Origin: Platanthera guangdongensis
Taxonomy: Eukaryota; Streptophyta; Magnoliopsida; Asparagales; Orchidaceae
Direction of reading: 5' to 3'
NCBI GenBank assembly: GCA_039583875.1
Contig: CM077149.1
Span: 22,085,194-22,149,193 of the forward strand
Length of the DNA stretch: 64,000 nucleotides
Under the pieces are notes generated by a model. That model saw only the letters and a list, made by a program, of their open reading frames with translations. It was not told the origin of the DNA and searched no databases. This document shows, piece by piece, positions 1 to 10,397 of this stretch. The translations under genes were made by a program, and so were the position numbers. How positions within the stretch are numbered: the first letter of the stretch is position 1; the number at the start of each line of letters is the position of its first letter.

Positions 1-231
1 TTGACCAGGCTACCAGAGCCAGAGGTTGAGTAGCTGGGCTGGAGTCGAGCACATAGAGTCCATTGACCAGGCTACCAGAGCCAATCATCTTCCCCATCGT
101 CAGATCCTGAAAAACACAAGAAGAAGGGAGAAAAGACAGAGCAATGCATGGAATTAGTAATATGACTAATAGAGAAAGATTACGAGTGAAATTGAGAAAA
201 TGTAGAAGGGAGGAAAAGGTGAGAGATGAGC
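1..231. other. Unassigned sequence upstream of the Gypsy-A integrase, with a short duplication
   Basis: Where Gypsy-B and Gypsy-C encode the RNase H to integrase linker, this stretch shows no similarity to them. A block beginning TTGACCAGGCTACCAGAGCC occurs at 1 and again at 63, a 62-base spacing. Similarity to the Gypsy-B integrase starts abruptly near 232. It may be a rearrangement or inserted DNA. No coding signal is seen. Confidence 0.4.
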
Positions 232-1314
232 AGATGATCTTGGAAGAAGTGCACTCCGGCGAGTGCGGGAGCCACTCGGGAAGCCAGACCTTGGAGGCAA
301 GGGTGGTCCGATAGGGGTACTTCCGGCCGACCCTGAGGAAGGATGCAACGAAATTCGCAAGGAAATGTCGAAAGTGTCGGTTGTACGCTCCACTCCAACT
401 TCTGCCCGCCGAGAGGCTTAGGAGCGTCACGGCGCCTTGGCCCTTCGCCATCTGAGGGATGGATTTGGTTGGACTTTTTCCCCAGGCAAGTGGGCAGAGG
501 AGGTTTTTCTTAGTCATGATCGACTACTTCTCAAAGTGGTTGGAGGTCAAGGCGCTGGCCAAAATGACCTCCCAGGTGATACGTAATTTCATATGTTTAG
601 AGATCATATGCCTACATGGGCTCCCACGGGCCATAGTCACTGACAATGGACCTCAGTTTGCAAGCGAAGAGTTCATCAGCTTCTGCACTCAGCTAGGGAT
701 AGACCTCAGGTTTGCCTCCGTCCACAACCCTCGGAGCAACGGGCAGGTGGAGGCGGCAAACAAGATCATTGTAAATTGTTGAAAAAGAAGGTAGAGAACC
801 TGAGAGCAAGTTGGCTAGAACAGCTTCCCTCGGTGTTATGGGCTCTAAGAACCACCCCCAACACGGCTACCGGAGAGACCCCCTTCAAACTTTCTCACGG
901 CTGGGAAACTGTTCTGCCCGTGGAATTCGAGGTCAGGTCCCCGCGAGTAGAAGCTGCCAAAGGAGGAGATGAGGAATGGAGGATAGAAAATGAAGGGGAG
1001 CTACGACTCTCACTGGATCTGATAGAGGAACTCCGCGATACGGCCGTCGTCAGGCAGGAAGAGATCAAGCGACGGATGTCAAGTACTTTAACAAGCATGT
1101 TAGGATCAAGCAGTTCATAGAGGGGAATCTGATCTTAAAAAAGGTGGATGTCGCGGGGAGATTGGCAACAGTGGGAAAGCTTCATCCAAATTGGGAAGGT
1201 CTATACATCATTAAGAAAGCACTAAAGTCAGGGGGATATCGCCTCCAGAATGTGGAGGTAGAGATCCTAAGCCACACCTGGAGCGGTGATGATTTGAAGC
1301 GCTTCTACCCTTGA
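232..1314 (+). pseudogene. Gypsy-A integrase, frameshifted
   Basis: The product would be the retroelement integrase that inserts the cDNA. It aligns with the Gypsy-B copy at 13079-14158. The N-terminal zinc-finger region starts at ILEEVHSGEC near 232 and includes CRKC near 375. The catalytic core shows D in MDLVG (459), D in VTDNGPQF (near 640) and E in NGQVEAANK (near 745). The tail ends with WSGDDLKRFYP and a stop at 1312-1314. Decay includes an in-frame TAG just after ARVVR (near 313), a TGA before MDLVG (453), a one-base deletion near 776 and another near 1078. No chromodomain is visible, as usual for the Tat lineage. The gene cannot make a full protein. Confidence 0.88.
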
Positions 1315-1401
1315 GCCTTATATGTAACATATTCTCTGTTTTTATTATTAATTTTCTTATGCCTCAAGATCCAAATGGACTGTGTGAGTGAACGAAGAGA
1401 A

Positions 1402-1960
1402 TGAAATGTTGACCCCGAGAAGATTCGGCTGACCAAACTATCATTAGCTGGCAGGGCTGGAAGTTACTCGGTGGTGGTTGGAAATGTTGACCCGGAGAAT
1501 ATCCCGCTGACTAGGCTCTCATTACCTGGCAGGGCTGGAAGTCACTCGGCGGAGGTTGGAAATGTTGACCCCGAGAAAGACCCCGCTGACCAGGCTCTTA
1601 TTAGCTGGCAGGGCTGGAAGTCACTCGGTGGTGGTTGGAAATGTTGACCCCGAGAAGATCCCATTGACCAGTCTCTCATTAGCTAGCAGAGCTGGAGGTC
1701 ACTCGGTGGAGGTTGGAAATGTTGACCCCGAGAAGATCCCGCTGACCAGGCTCCCATTAGTTGGCAGGGCTGGAAATCACTTGGTGGTGGCTGGAAATGT
1801 TGATCCCGAGAAGATCCTGTTGTCAACCTCTCACCAAGCTGACAGGGCTGGAAGGCCCTCGGTGGAGGTCATGAAATATCATGGAGCTAAGTCCCGAGGT
1901 GATCCCACGGTCAGGCTCTCACCTAGCTGACAGGTCTAGAGGGCCCTCGGTGGACGTGGT
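1402..1960 (+). repeat. Tandem array in the 3' untranslated region of Gypsy-A, 78-bp unit
   Basis: The anchor GTTGACC recurs at about 1408, 1486, 1564, 1643, 1721 and 1799, giving a 78-79 bp period; units after 1800 are degenerate. Each unit contains CCCGAGAAGATCCCG, TGACCAGGCTCTCATTAGC and CAGGGCTGGAAGTCACTCGG. The array lies directly after the pol stop, the same place as the arrays in B and C, and shares their core. Because 78 is a multiple of three, it yields a chance repetitive ORF at 1556-1930. Confidence 0.9.
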
Positions 1961-2479
1961 GAAACACTTTGGAAGGGGGTTGGTCCAAAGAGAATGACGC
2001 ACATTCAGAGTATGTCAGGTGAGACCTAGACGCGCGAGTGGGGTCTGCATAGCGCGAAGACCCACTCGGCAAAGACCCACTCGGCAGGCTCGCTCGACGG
2101 CCTCTTGGAGTGGGGAATCGAGGTCACCTCGCACCAGAATGTCCACGCGCGCGAGGTCGTTGCAGTCACCACCTAAGAGCCTAAGGCAAGGGCGAATATG
2201 CACAGGTGGGGTCAGGCTTTCGCTAAAAACACTCTTCGGGCGAGAGTAATACGGTCGCAACCTAGAAACCAAGGGTCGGCAACGAACGAATACGTGGGGG
2301 CATTTGCGAATGGCAAGAAACGAAAAACAAGATATTAACCATAACAGCCGTTTCGGCAGAGACAAAAAAACTTAGAAAATTTGTACTTATATCTCAAAGT
2401 ATTCTTACAAGTGGGGGTTCCGCCCCTGGCATGAATAATCAAGAAAAACAAAATACAGTTAAGGAAAAACGGAAGAGCT
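1961..2479. other. Non-coding spacer of Gypsy-A between array and antisense aORF2
   Basis: It contains short GC-rich repeats such as GACCCACTCGGC (near 2060 and 2075). From about 2340 it becomes AT-richer, which fits the 3' untranslated and polyadenylation region of the convergent antisense gene. No gene is recognised. Confidence 0.5.
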
Positions 2480-4352
2480 TCAGGAGGAGTCATCGGGCTT
2501 CTCGCTGGAAGATCCTTCGCTCCCGCGGAGGGGTGAATCGGCGTCGTTCCAGCGCTGGAGGTCCTCATCCTCGGGCGTGTCGATTGGGATGAAAAGCCAG
2601 GGGAGGATGCTCCGCGCCGTGAGTCTCTCGCTGCCTTCCATCAGAATTCCGGCCTCTCGCAGCACCTCGACTGGGTGCTTAGCCTCCCCCTGGGCATTCT
2701 CCTGCATCATCACCTCGATCTCGTGGTTGGTGTATTGATGCAGTTTACCCTTCTCACCGGGAGGTGGCGGGACAAGGAGCTCTTGCAGGCGCATGTTCTC
2801 AGCCTTCAACACTGTGACCTCGCGTTCAAGGCCATCCACCCGCGCGCGCAAAAGTTCAGCATTCGCGGAGACTTGCAGAAAGGGTAATTAAAAGAGTTAG
2901 CATAAATTAAAGCAAGAGTGTGAAAGACTAGTGAGGCTTCACTCACCCCTTGCGTTGGGCGACTGGCGAGAAGCGTCTCGGAGGCCTTCAGCTTGTCCTT
3001 CAGGGAGGCAACCTCCGCCGAGGCCAGGTCCCACGATCTCTGGACGTCGCCAAGGTTCCGCTCGCGGTTGAGGCTGCGGCGCGACGACATATGCGCACGC
3101 TCGAGGGCTCGAAGTTGGGCCCGTGCAGCCTCATGCGCGAGTTTCCGGGTCGACTCCGCATCGAAAATGATGCCATCTTCCCAGCTGTATAGCCCGAAGG
3201 CGAATGCGAAGGTGTCGCCGCAAGTGGAATCCTGCTTTATCCATGAGGGGAGGAGCGTTGAAATGGAGGCCCGGTTGGCCTTGTGGTCCCAATAGAACAG
3301 AGGTTGACCAGCCTCGTCCATGTACTTCACGCCGAGACCAAAATTCTGGTGCCCTCTCGGCACCGGTCTTGCGGGAGCCTTCTCGGTTGCGGCAGCGATC
3401 TTGGCGGGGGCTTTGACGACTGTCTTGCCCTTGTCTAGCGCTGATGTTTTGGCCTTTTTGGAAGATGTTGGGGGAGGAGCGTCCGGCTTCCACTTCGGGA
3501 CACTCGGCTGAGACAGTGCCCGGCTCCTCCCTGCAGGCAGCGGCCGCAGATGGGGCGAGAGGCAAACCGTGGGCGAGAACCTCGGTTTCCTCATAAGGTT
3601 GTCGGAGGGAGACCTCTCGCACACTTGCGCAGAAAGAGACGAAAAGTTTTACTTGACGTCCAAGACGGGATTTATGAGCAAAGAGGATAGAATGGTACCT
3701 TCCCCGGTGAGAACGGGCAGGAGGGATTCAAGGTTCCGGCGCGGGTACTTTACATAAAAATTCTTTGTGCCGAAGAAGGCGTGAAGGGCAGTCTCGTGGC
3801 CCCCGAGCGCGGGAGGCCTGTAGTTCGCCTCGTCGTACTGAACTGGCGAGAGGGGAACGTTGCCAAAGTTTGCCGACACGAAGATGAACTTCTGGGGCGA
3901 GTAGTGGTTCTTGTTGGCGAGACCACTGGTCTTGATCATCTGGCCCGAGAAGAAGACGATCTCGCTCTTGGACCTGAAATTGAACAGCTTCCGGAAGACC
4001 GAGAGGTTGAACTCGATCCACTCTTTGTGCATGTAGCAGGCTAATGCAACCAGGATGGCGACGGAGTTCGGATTAAGATGGGCGGGAACCACTCCGAAGT
4101 ACCGGAGGGTCTGGCGCACTTCCGGCCACAGGGGGGCGGAATCCCACCTCGAAGTGTTCCAGGGGAATGGCGAGATTCCCTTCCGGCAGGAAGTTAATTT
4201 TATTAGAGCTATCAGGATGGCGCGCGACGAATCCCGACGGCACGTAATTGGCGACGGTGGAAAGATACTCCTCCTCGGTCAGCTTGCAGGGGGGAAATCA
4301 TGATCAATGAAGCCTTGGGCACCCACGTCCGGCCGTCAGCCTCTCCCGGCAT
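2480..4352 (-). pseudogene. Gypsy-A antisense accessory gene aORF2, three exons, frameshifted
   Basis: The gene starts at the ATG complementary to 4350-4352 (MPGEADGR) and ends with a stop at 2480-2482. Exons: 4352-3699, 3623-2947 and 2871-2480. Introns begin GTACC and GTGAG and both end in CAAG. Exon 1 holds the conserved block with PAHLNPNSVAILVALACY and VFRKLFNF. Exon 2 has an S/P/K-rich stretch, then LLPSWI and a coiled-coil-like region. Exon 3 begins with a heptad-rich coil and ends in an acidic Ser-rich tail (SSSEKPDDSS). A two-base loss near 4129 breaks exon 1. A TATA box lies at 4475-4483. The block resembles plant proteins catalogued as putative gypsy-type transposon proteins; the biochemical role is unknown. 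Confidence 0.75.
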
Positions 4353-4474
4353 CTTGCGAGTGGGTGGGGGAAGCTAAGTTTGCGCAGACGCGTGGCCTCG
4401 AAGTCGCGAGTGTGCAAGAGAGCAGGACGATGACTCAGAATTGAAATGATAGTAAATGTGGTAGGTGAAGAGCC

Positions 4475-4483
4475 TATTTATAG
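4475..4483 (-). promoter_or_regulatory. TATA box of Gypsy-A aORF2
   Basis: On the minus strand it reads CTATAAATA, about 125 bases before the aORF2 start at 4352. The same motif precedes aORF2 in B, C and F. Confidence 0.6.
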
Positions 4484-4983
4484 AAAAAAATCGGCAATTA
4501 TGGGGTTCTCAGGCGTCGGGGCTGCTGATAGCAATTCCATCATCCTGACGCCTCGTAATCCGCCCCGCCTTCTCGTCGCTCCGCCTACCTACGAATGGAG
4601 AATGCCTCCAGGAAAGGCCATGGGTAAGTAGAAAGCACAGCAAGACGGGTGTAAAGAGAGAGATACAATGCGGGGGGTAGGGCATTCGGCAAAGGTATCA
4701 AATATTGTGCAAGGTAAAAGCGTTGCTTAAAATACGAAATGTCACTCGTCGTGCGAAAGCAAACTTAAGTGTTTATTATTACAAAACAAAACAGAAGGGG
4801 TACAGATAAACGAAGGGCAAGCGGAAGGCTTGGTGAGACGTGGCGAGAGTCGACGGACTTAGTACTGGATCCATTGCCAGCGGTCCCGACCTCGCCTCCC
4901 TGACCTCCGAGGCACTCGCAGGTAGTAAAACGCGCTCACGGCGGTCAGCTCCTGGTGGACCAAGCACATCTAGTCCCTCGCTC
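4484..4983. other. Spacer between the two antisense genes of Gypsy-A
   Basis: This holds the aORF2 upstream region and the region after the aORF1 stop. I see no further gene in it. Confidence 0.5.
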
Positions 4984-6077
4984 TCATGATATACCTTCCG
5001 GGAGAGGTTTCTTCGCACCCGCCCCCTTGGCGCTCATCTCCCTGACGAGGTGCGAGTAATCCCTCTCGAGAGCACCAAGCCGACGCTCAGTGGCTGCTCG
5101 ATGTGCGTCCGTGCGATCAGAGGCTTCCCACTGCTCCCAGATGACCTTTCCCAGGACTTCCACCATCCGCTTCTTCATTAACTCGAGATCACGAGGATCG
5201 TCGAGAAAGTCCGCAAGCTCGCTGGGGGAGGGAGGCGGTGATACCTCTTCATCAGCGTCAGGGTCGGTCGTCGGGACCCTCCGATAACCTGGCAAGGTAG
5301 TTCAACCTTTAGTGAAATCAATTTGGAGCAGGAAGGCGAAGTGTGTTCTTATTTACCTGGCGCAGGGACGGCGCCTTCGCCCGGTTGATGGCGAGAAGAA
5401 CCGGGTCTTCCACTCTCCCCTCGAAGAGCCTCTCGGGGAAGGATTCGCGCGATTTCCCCCGTCACAGACGGGTCGGTGTTTGCACCGCGAGAGGGATCTC
5501 GGCTGGTTGTGAGGTGTCGGTCGTCTTTTCGGTCAAAGGACGAGAACCTGACGCAGGATCTTGTGGGTTCTCTGCAGTCGGGGTCTTCGGCGCTGGACTG
5601 ACCAGTCCCGTAGTCCCGAAGGGAGCATCTGCAAGGAATGATGTGAGCGGGGCATGAACTAAGAAATGCGAGAAGGTGACAAGTCGATTACCAGAAGCGA
5701 GTGGGGGTTCGACTTGGGCAACTTGAGGGACGGTCTCCTGGACTAACGGTTCATTCCCATCGAAGGGCTGGGACGCCTCAGCATTCGCTAGGGGGGCCCC
5801 GACATCATTTCTCGTCAGCGGTTAATGCGAGTGGACCAGTCGCACAATATAACAGGCCTTTTAGGTTTTTGACAGGGTGGAGGTAAGTAAAGTACCTCCG
5901 GCAGGATGGCGAGGTTCTCGCGGAGAGGGGTTGGGGTCGGAGACGCGGACTCGTCCATCGTGAGGTTCCGCCGAACCTTCTTGGCCTTTCTCGGCCGATA
6001 TGGCGAGTCCGCGGACCTCTTGGACGAGAGCCACGGGGCATATCTGGAAGTATTGGAGGCGGTCTTCGCTTGCGCGG
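4984..6077 (-). pseudogene. Gypsy-A antisense accessory gene aORF1, 3' part, cut by Gypsy-B
   Basis: This is the body of aORF1; its first 58 bases lie at 19995-20052 on the far side of Gypsy-B. The frame running down from 6077 is rich in basic residues (RPRKAKKVRR) and reaches a GTACTT donor near 5890. A later segment follows a CTTGCAG acceptor near 5626. The terminal exon (about 5295-4984) carries SPPPSPSELADFLDDP followed by a charged coiled-coil-like stretch. That matches the terminal exon of aORF1 in C (PLSPLPRPNEIEDYLGDP) and, more loosely, in B. Internal exon borders are tentative and a TAG interrupts the middle segment. The family is not recognised and no function is claimed. Confidence 0.62.
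6073..6077. repeat. Target site duplication of Gypsy-B, left copy (CGCGG)
   Basis: The five bases before the TGTACAACC start of the 5' LTR are CGCGG. The same five follow the 3' LTR at 19990-19994. This proves a single insertion of Gypsy-B into Gypsy-A. Confidence 0.93.
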
Positions 6078-6755
6078 TGTACAACCCCGTGTCCGGCGAG
6101 CAAGGCCGCCAAGGCCCAGACGGATCGGGCTAAGAGCAGTCGGCGAGCTCGGCAGTGGAGAGGCCAAGCCCGAGCTCGGCGTTCGTCGAGCGGAGATCAG
6201 CTTTCGTCGACCCGGAGCTCGGCATTCGCCGAGCTAGTCCCAGCTCGCGTCCTCGCAGTGGAGCTCGGCAACGGTAGGCGAGCAGGACCTGCCAAGGTGA
6301 TCAAAGCTCCCCAGCTCGCCTGGATGAATGAGGTATTTTTTACTGTTTTGCCCCCGCTGGTCTGCCTATAGCCCTTCAAGACAGCGGAGTTTGGCTGTTG
6401 GCAGACCCAACCAAGGGTTTTCTGGTAATTGCAGGTCTGTTCTTTTGGTTATTGGCAGTCCGGATTCTAAAAGCTATAAATAGGACCCAAGGTGTACCCC
6501 AGAAAGCAGGTTTTTCCTGCACTCTCCTGCTCCAATCTTCAAGTGTTTTCTGAGGGTACCTTAGCTCGGCTTCTGGCTAAGAAGGGGAAGCGCTCTGAGA
6601 TCTTCCGGGTGTGTGGTGGGACCTCCCCCGCCGAGCCCTTGGGTCGGTCTTACCTTGTCTTCTTTGTTGTTTTGCTTGCAGGGGCGAAGTAGGCGCGAGA
6701 TCACCCCTTTCCCCAAGGGTCGAACTCCACAGGAGACTGAATTTCGGTTTCAACA
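6078..6755 (+). repeat. Gypsy-B 5' LTR
   Basis: It is 678 bp, TG...CA, paired with 19312-19989. It contains a TATA box at 6474-6482 and is followed after three bases by the primer binding site. A GCTCGGC-rich first third and a T-rich stretch before position 6680 are shared with the 3' copy. Confidence 0.95.
6474..6482 (+). promoter_or_regulatory. TATA box in the Gypsy-B 5' LTR
   Basis: CTATAAATA, with transcription expected about 30 bases downstream, inside the LTR. The identical motif is at 19708-19716 in the 3' LTR. Confidence 0.7.
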
Positions 6756-6758
6756 TTT

Positions 6759-6776
6759 TGGTGCGGTGAGCGTGGA
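6759..6776 (+). promoter_or_regulatory. Primer binding site of Gypsy-B, matching tRNA-Phe
   Basis: TGGTGCGGTGAGCGTGGA starts three bases after the 5' LTR. As I remember plant cytosolic tRNA-Phe, its 3' end (through the CCA) is complementary to all 18 bases. Reverse transcription would prime here. Confidence 0.8.
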
Positions 6777-6810
6777 GAGTGGTCAGTGCAGAAAAGCTTC
6801 AGCGAGTTCA

Positions 6811-8503
6811 ATGACAGGAGGACAGGGATCTGACAGACCGAACTCGCCCCCCCCCCCCCCCCCCCGCCTCTCGCAACGGTGGTGATGTTGGAAGATTTCA
6901 GGAATGAGGTGTTGAGCCTCGTCAAGTTCGCACTCGGCACGCGGGCCGAGTGCTCGACTCCGGCAGCCCAGATCGCGGTCGCCCCCTCTTTGGGCGAGGA
7001 CGCTCCCGGCAAGCGAGCTGGGAAGGAGGTGGCCGAGGAAGGCCGGGGGTGCGAGCTCCCCGGGCGCGAGCACTTCCCCGGCTCGGCAGGCCGAGGCCGG
7101 TTCGGCGAGCTGGGCTCGCGAGACTCGCCGGCTCGCCCGGTGGGGGGAGGCAGTCCTTTCAGCGAGCTGGTCTCCTCAGCTCCAGTTCCAGATGGGTTCA
7201 GGGAACCCGAGATGTCCTACTACACCGGGAAGGGGGACCCGGTCCAGCATGTCCAATGGTTCGAAGATGTGGTCTCCATCCGTCAGATGTCGGACGGATT
7301 CAAATGTCGACTCTTCGCCATCACCCTCAGGGAGAAGGCAATGGAGTGGTTCCACCAGCTACCGGCCAGCTTCATCTACTGCTTCGAGGAACTGCGCCGA
7401 GGGTTCATGCTGAGGTTCACTACCTCGAAGAAGAGGAAGAAGGAGTCCGAGTCTCTGTTCCACATTAAGCAGGGGGTGAACGAGACGTTCGGAAGCTACG
7501 TGGACCGATTTCAGGAGGAAGTTACTCAGGTCCAGGAGATGCCGGGCCATAGTCTGATGATGGCCTTTACCTTGGGCCTGCAGCAGGGTTTCTTCCGAAT
7601 GGAGCTGAAGAGAGTTCCACCCCTCTCCTACGAGGAGTTGATGGAGAGGGCGGCGAGAGAGGTCGACGGGGAGGCGTCGAATCCGGAGTTTGCGCGAAAG
7701 CTGGCCAGGTGGGCCACGGAGGAGGAAAAGGAGTCGAAGGGAGGAAGAGGACAGGAAGAAAGGAGAGGTGAGCCCCGGCAGAGGGAGCAGAGACAGCTCC
7801 AGTGGCAGCAGCAGCCGAGGTGGGGGCGTCAGGAGCCCGACCGTCGCCTGGGCTGGAGGCCTGAGTGGCAAGGGCGGGGGCCGCAAAGGGGGTACCACGG
7901 AAGGGATCACTACCAGGGGAGGCAAGATCAGTTCCACCCTCCGGGATGGAGGCAGGGCCAGAGGCCCCGGCTTCCCGATCAAGAGGAGGCCATGGCCATA
8001 GCCTTGGGAGCAAGGAGGGGGGTGATGAGGAGGAGGAGAAGAGAGGTCAGGGTGGAGCTGCCCTATTGCGACTTCCATCAGGAAGAGGGGCATGCCACAG
8101 CCACCTGCCCGGAGTTCCTCGAGATGAGAGGGAATAGGGAGCAGCAGCAGCAGCAGGGTCGGCAAGAAGTGAGGATTGAGGAGGTCCTGCCTCGGGCCGA
8201 GGAGGATCGTTGCGAAGACCGGGTGGATGTTGGAACCCGAGGGGGGATCGGAGTGATCCACGGGGGGGTAGGGGTCGAGGCTTCCCGCAAGGCAAGCCTC
8301 CACACCATGTATCGGCGGAGTGTCGCCTCCACATCCCAAACCCCACCCCCGGAGGAGAGGATCACCTTCTCCAGGAGCGATATGACAGACCACGAGGATC
8401 CGTTTTGTGATCGCTGGTCATCAAGGCAGCCATCGAGAATTTTACCGTCTCTCGGATCCTCGTGGACAACGGGAGCTCCGTCAACGTCGTCTTTAAAAAG
8501 GCG
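6811..8503 (+). pseudogene. Gypsy-B gag and start of protease
   Basis: Gag forms the particle that packages element RNA. The main open frame runs from about 6885 (MLEDFRNEVL). An alternative ATG at 6811 is in another frame, separated by a run of 19 C at 6847-6865. The retrotransposon gag domain spans about 7200-7690 (CRLFAITLREKAMEWFHQLP, YVDRFQEE). It is followed by a long R/G/Q-rich stretch. A finger of the Tat type, CDFHQEEGHATATC, is near 8068-8109. The protease leader DMTDHEDPFCD is at 8380-8410, where one missing base breaks the frame. The active-site motif LVDNGSSVNV survives in the new frame near 8462. The copia solo LTR cuts the protease at 8503. Confidence 0.85.
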
Positions 8504-8689
8504 TGTTGGATCCCTAGTAGATTTGGGCTAGGTTCACTGACTTAGTATGTGACCCATCATGTATAGTCTGGGTCAAGTTTTTTGTCTTAGAGTCTAGGAC
8601 AGTCCTTTATCTCAACTTCAGATGGACCAGCCTTCTTCAAGACCATCAGAAACTCCAGATCTATCAGTTTTTTCAGACTAAGTGAAATG

Positions 8690-9345
8690 AGTTCGACGTT
8701 CGTCGAACTCAGCTCGACGAAGGTAGTTCTGCGCTCGACGATCGTGAGACAATTCGCAGTGCTGAGCTCGACGAACTTCGTTCTTTGCTCGACGAACAAC
8801 GGATTCTACCTCAAGCATTCTCAGGACTACTTCAATTTCTCTAAGTCCAGCTTCATGCTTCGATCGACGAATTTTATTCTGAGCTCGACGAACTTGGACC
8901 TCAAGTTCACAGCTTCTCAAGTCGACGAATGCTAATCTCTACTCGACGATTTTTGTGCTCAGAGAATCTGTGTCGACACTTAAGGCTTGTGTCGACACCA
9001 GGCGATTTGTGTCGACACCAGGATTTCAGTCGACACCAGCTTCTGTCGACACCAGAGGATTTGTGTCGACACCAAGACCAATCTGTCGACACCATTTTGT
9101 GTCGACACAGCAATTCAGCAGATGCAGAGTATTTCGTCCAAGTCCAGAACTTTTCTCAGCTCGACGAATTCAGTTCTCTGCTCAACGAATAGTGTTTGTC
9201 TGATATTGAAGATTGTCTATTCAACGATAAAGTCTGTCAGCTCGACGAACTCTGCTTAGCTCGACGAACTCAGCTCAGCTCGACGAACTCTGCTTAGCTC
9301 GACGAACTCTAAACTCAGCTCGATGAATTATGTTCTTCGGTCGAC
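8690..9345 (+). repeat. CTCGACGAA and GTCGACACC motif clusters in the solo LTR
   Basis: CTCGACGAA-like words recur about every 20-40 bases in two blocks (8690-8930 and 9160-9345). Between them, at about 8974-9105, GTCGACACC recurs roughly every 10-25 bases. The spacing is irregular, so this is a motif cluster and not a clean tandem array. Confidence 0.8.
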
Positions 9346-10156
9346 GATTCCAGACTAGGTCTTCTTCCGTTCCCGTCTCATTCCATGGCGCTGATTCCTG
9401 GACAATTAATGGCAGTTCTTCACAGAATACTACCGTCAGGATGCGCAGTTAATTCTGAATTATTACATGCTTTTTTTCCCATGGAAACAATTGGGGAAAT
9501 AATTAATTGTTGCTTTCTTTCCAGGCCGTCTGCCATTACTGCTCGACTTTCAAAAATTCGAAGGTGTTCTTATGAGAAACAGACAGATATACAGAAATAG
9601 GGAGAAACACACATATACACAGCAATTCAGACAACACAAGAAAAAAGAATTCATTCTTGGCCCAGAGAGAAATTGATCTAGAAGAAGAAGAAGAAGAACA
9701 CTACATCAATATCAAGAGTCTTTTTCATCTGCTTTCACTCAGGATAACTTCAAGAAACAATACATTCATATCAGTTGCAAGAAGTTCCTGAAGACTTTCT
9801 CTGGACCTGGAATTCTAGGTCTTTGAAGACCTATCACCCTGAAGCAGTGCTCCAGCATTCTTCCTGATCTATTCTACATCTCAGGGGGAGCAAAGCTGCT
9901 AAACAACATTCCACAAGTCTTCTCATTTGACTTGAGAAAGAGAAGACCTCATCACCCTCTCACTCCACCTCTGTACAGGGTTTTAATTCCCTTCAAAATT
10001 ATTCTGGTTGCAAGTCTCCCACCAAAAGACTTGAGGGTTTGGTTTTTGGGAACCTGATCAAAACCTCATTGGTGACAGGACACCTGATCAACCCCTTCCT
10101 GCAGTGGATTCCTACCAGGGTGGTAGAAGAGTGGACTACCCAGATTTGGGGAACCA

Positions 10157-10164
10157 CTATAAAA
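10157..10164 (+). promoter_or_regulatory. TATA-like box in the solo LTR
   Basis: CTATAAAA inside the block GGGGAACCACTATAAA. The same block stands at 52315-52330 and 59459-59474 in the Copia-E LTRs, suggesting a conserved core promoter near the LTR 3' end. Confidence 0.5.
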
Positions 10165-10397
10165 TTCTTGTGTCGTCTGTTTGCTTTCTTTTCCTTTTGT
10201 TTTCTGGTCTTGCTCTGTGAATGTGCTGTGATTAGTCCATAGTTGTTTTCTTTTTGATTTATTGTGTTTGCTTCCATACACACACACACACACACACACC
10301 TAAAATACAACAGCAGTTGTAAAAGTTTTAAAATCACCATATACTCTATTCACCCCCCCCCCCCCTCTAGAGTATATCAGATCTAGCTGCACTTTCA

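Larger units (their letters stand above)
8504..10397 (+). mobile_element. Solo LTR of a copia element inside Gypsy-B protease
   Basis: It begins TGTTGGATCC and ends ACTTTCA, flanked on both sides by AGGCG (8499-8503 and 10398-10402), and no internal region is present. That is the signature of LTR-LTR recombination. Its 3' part, GGGGAACCACTATAAA, a C-run before CTCTAGAGTATAT, and the terminal CTTTCA match the corresponding parts of the Copia-E LTRs, so both belong to related families. It contains many copies of CTCGACGAA (8690-8930, 9160-9340), of GTCGACACC (8974-9105), and a CA microsatellite at 10277-10299. Confidence 0.9.

Noticed and set aside
7359..8393. 344-residue ORF antisense to Gypsy-B gag
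   Set aside because: It is Pro/Leu-rich with no domain, has no counterpart in Gypsy-C, and mirrors the codon bias of the G-rich gag frame; no TATA box or introns as in the real antisense genes.
8974..9105. GTCGACACC cluster as a CRISPR or integron-like array
   Set aside because: Repeats are 9-12 bases at irregular spacing inside a solo LTR with clear target duplications.
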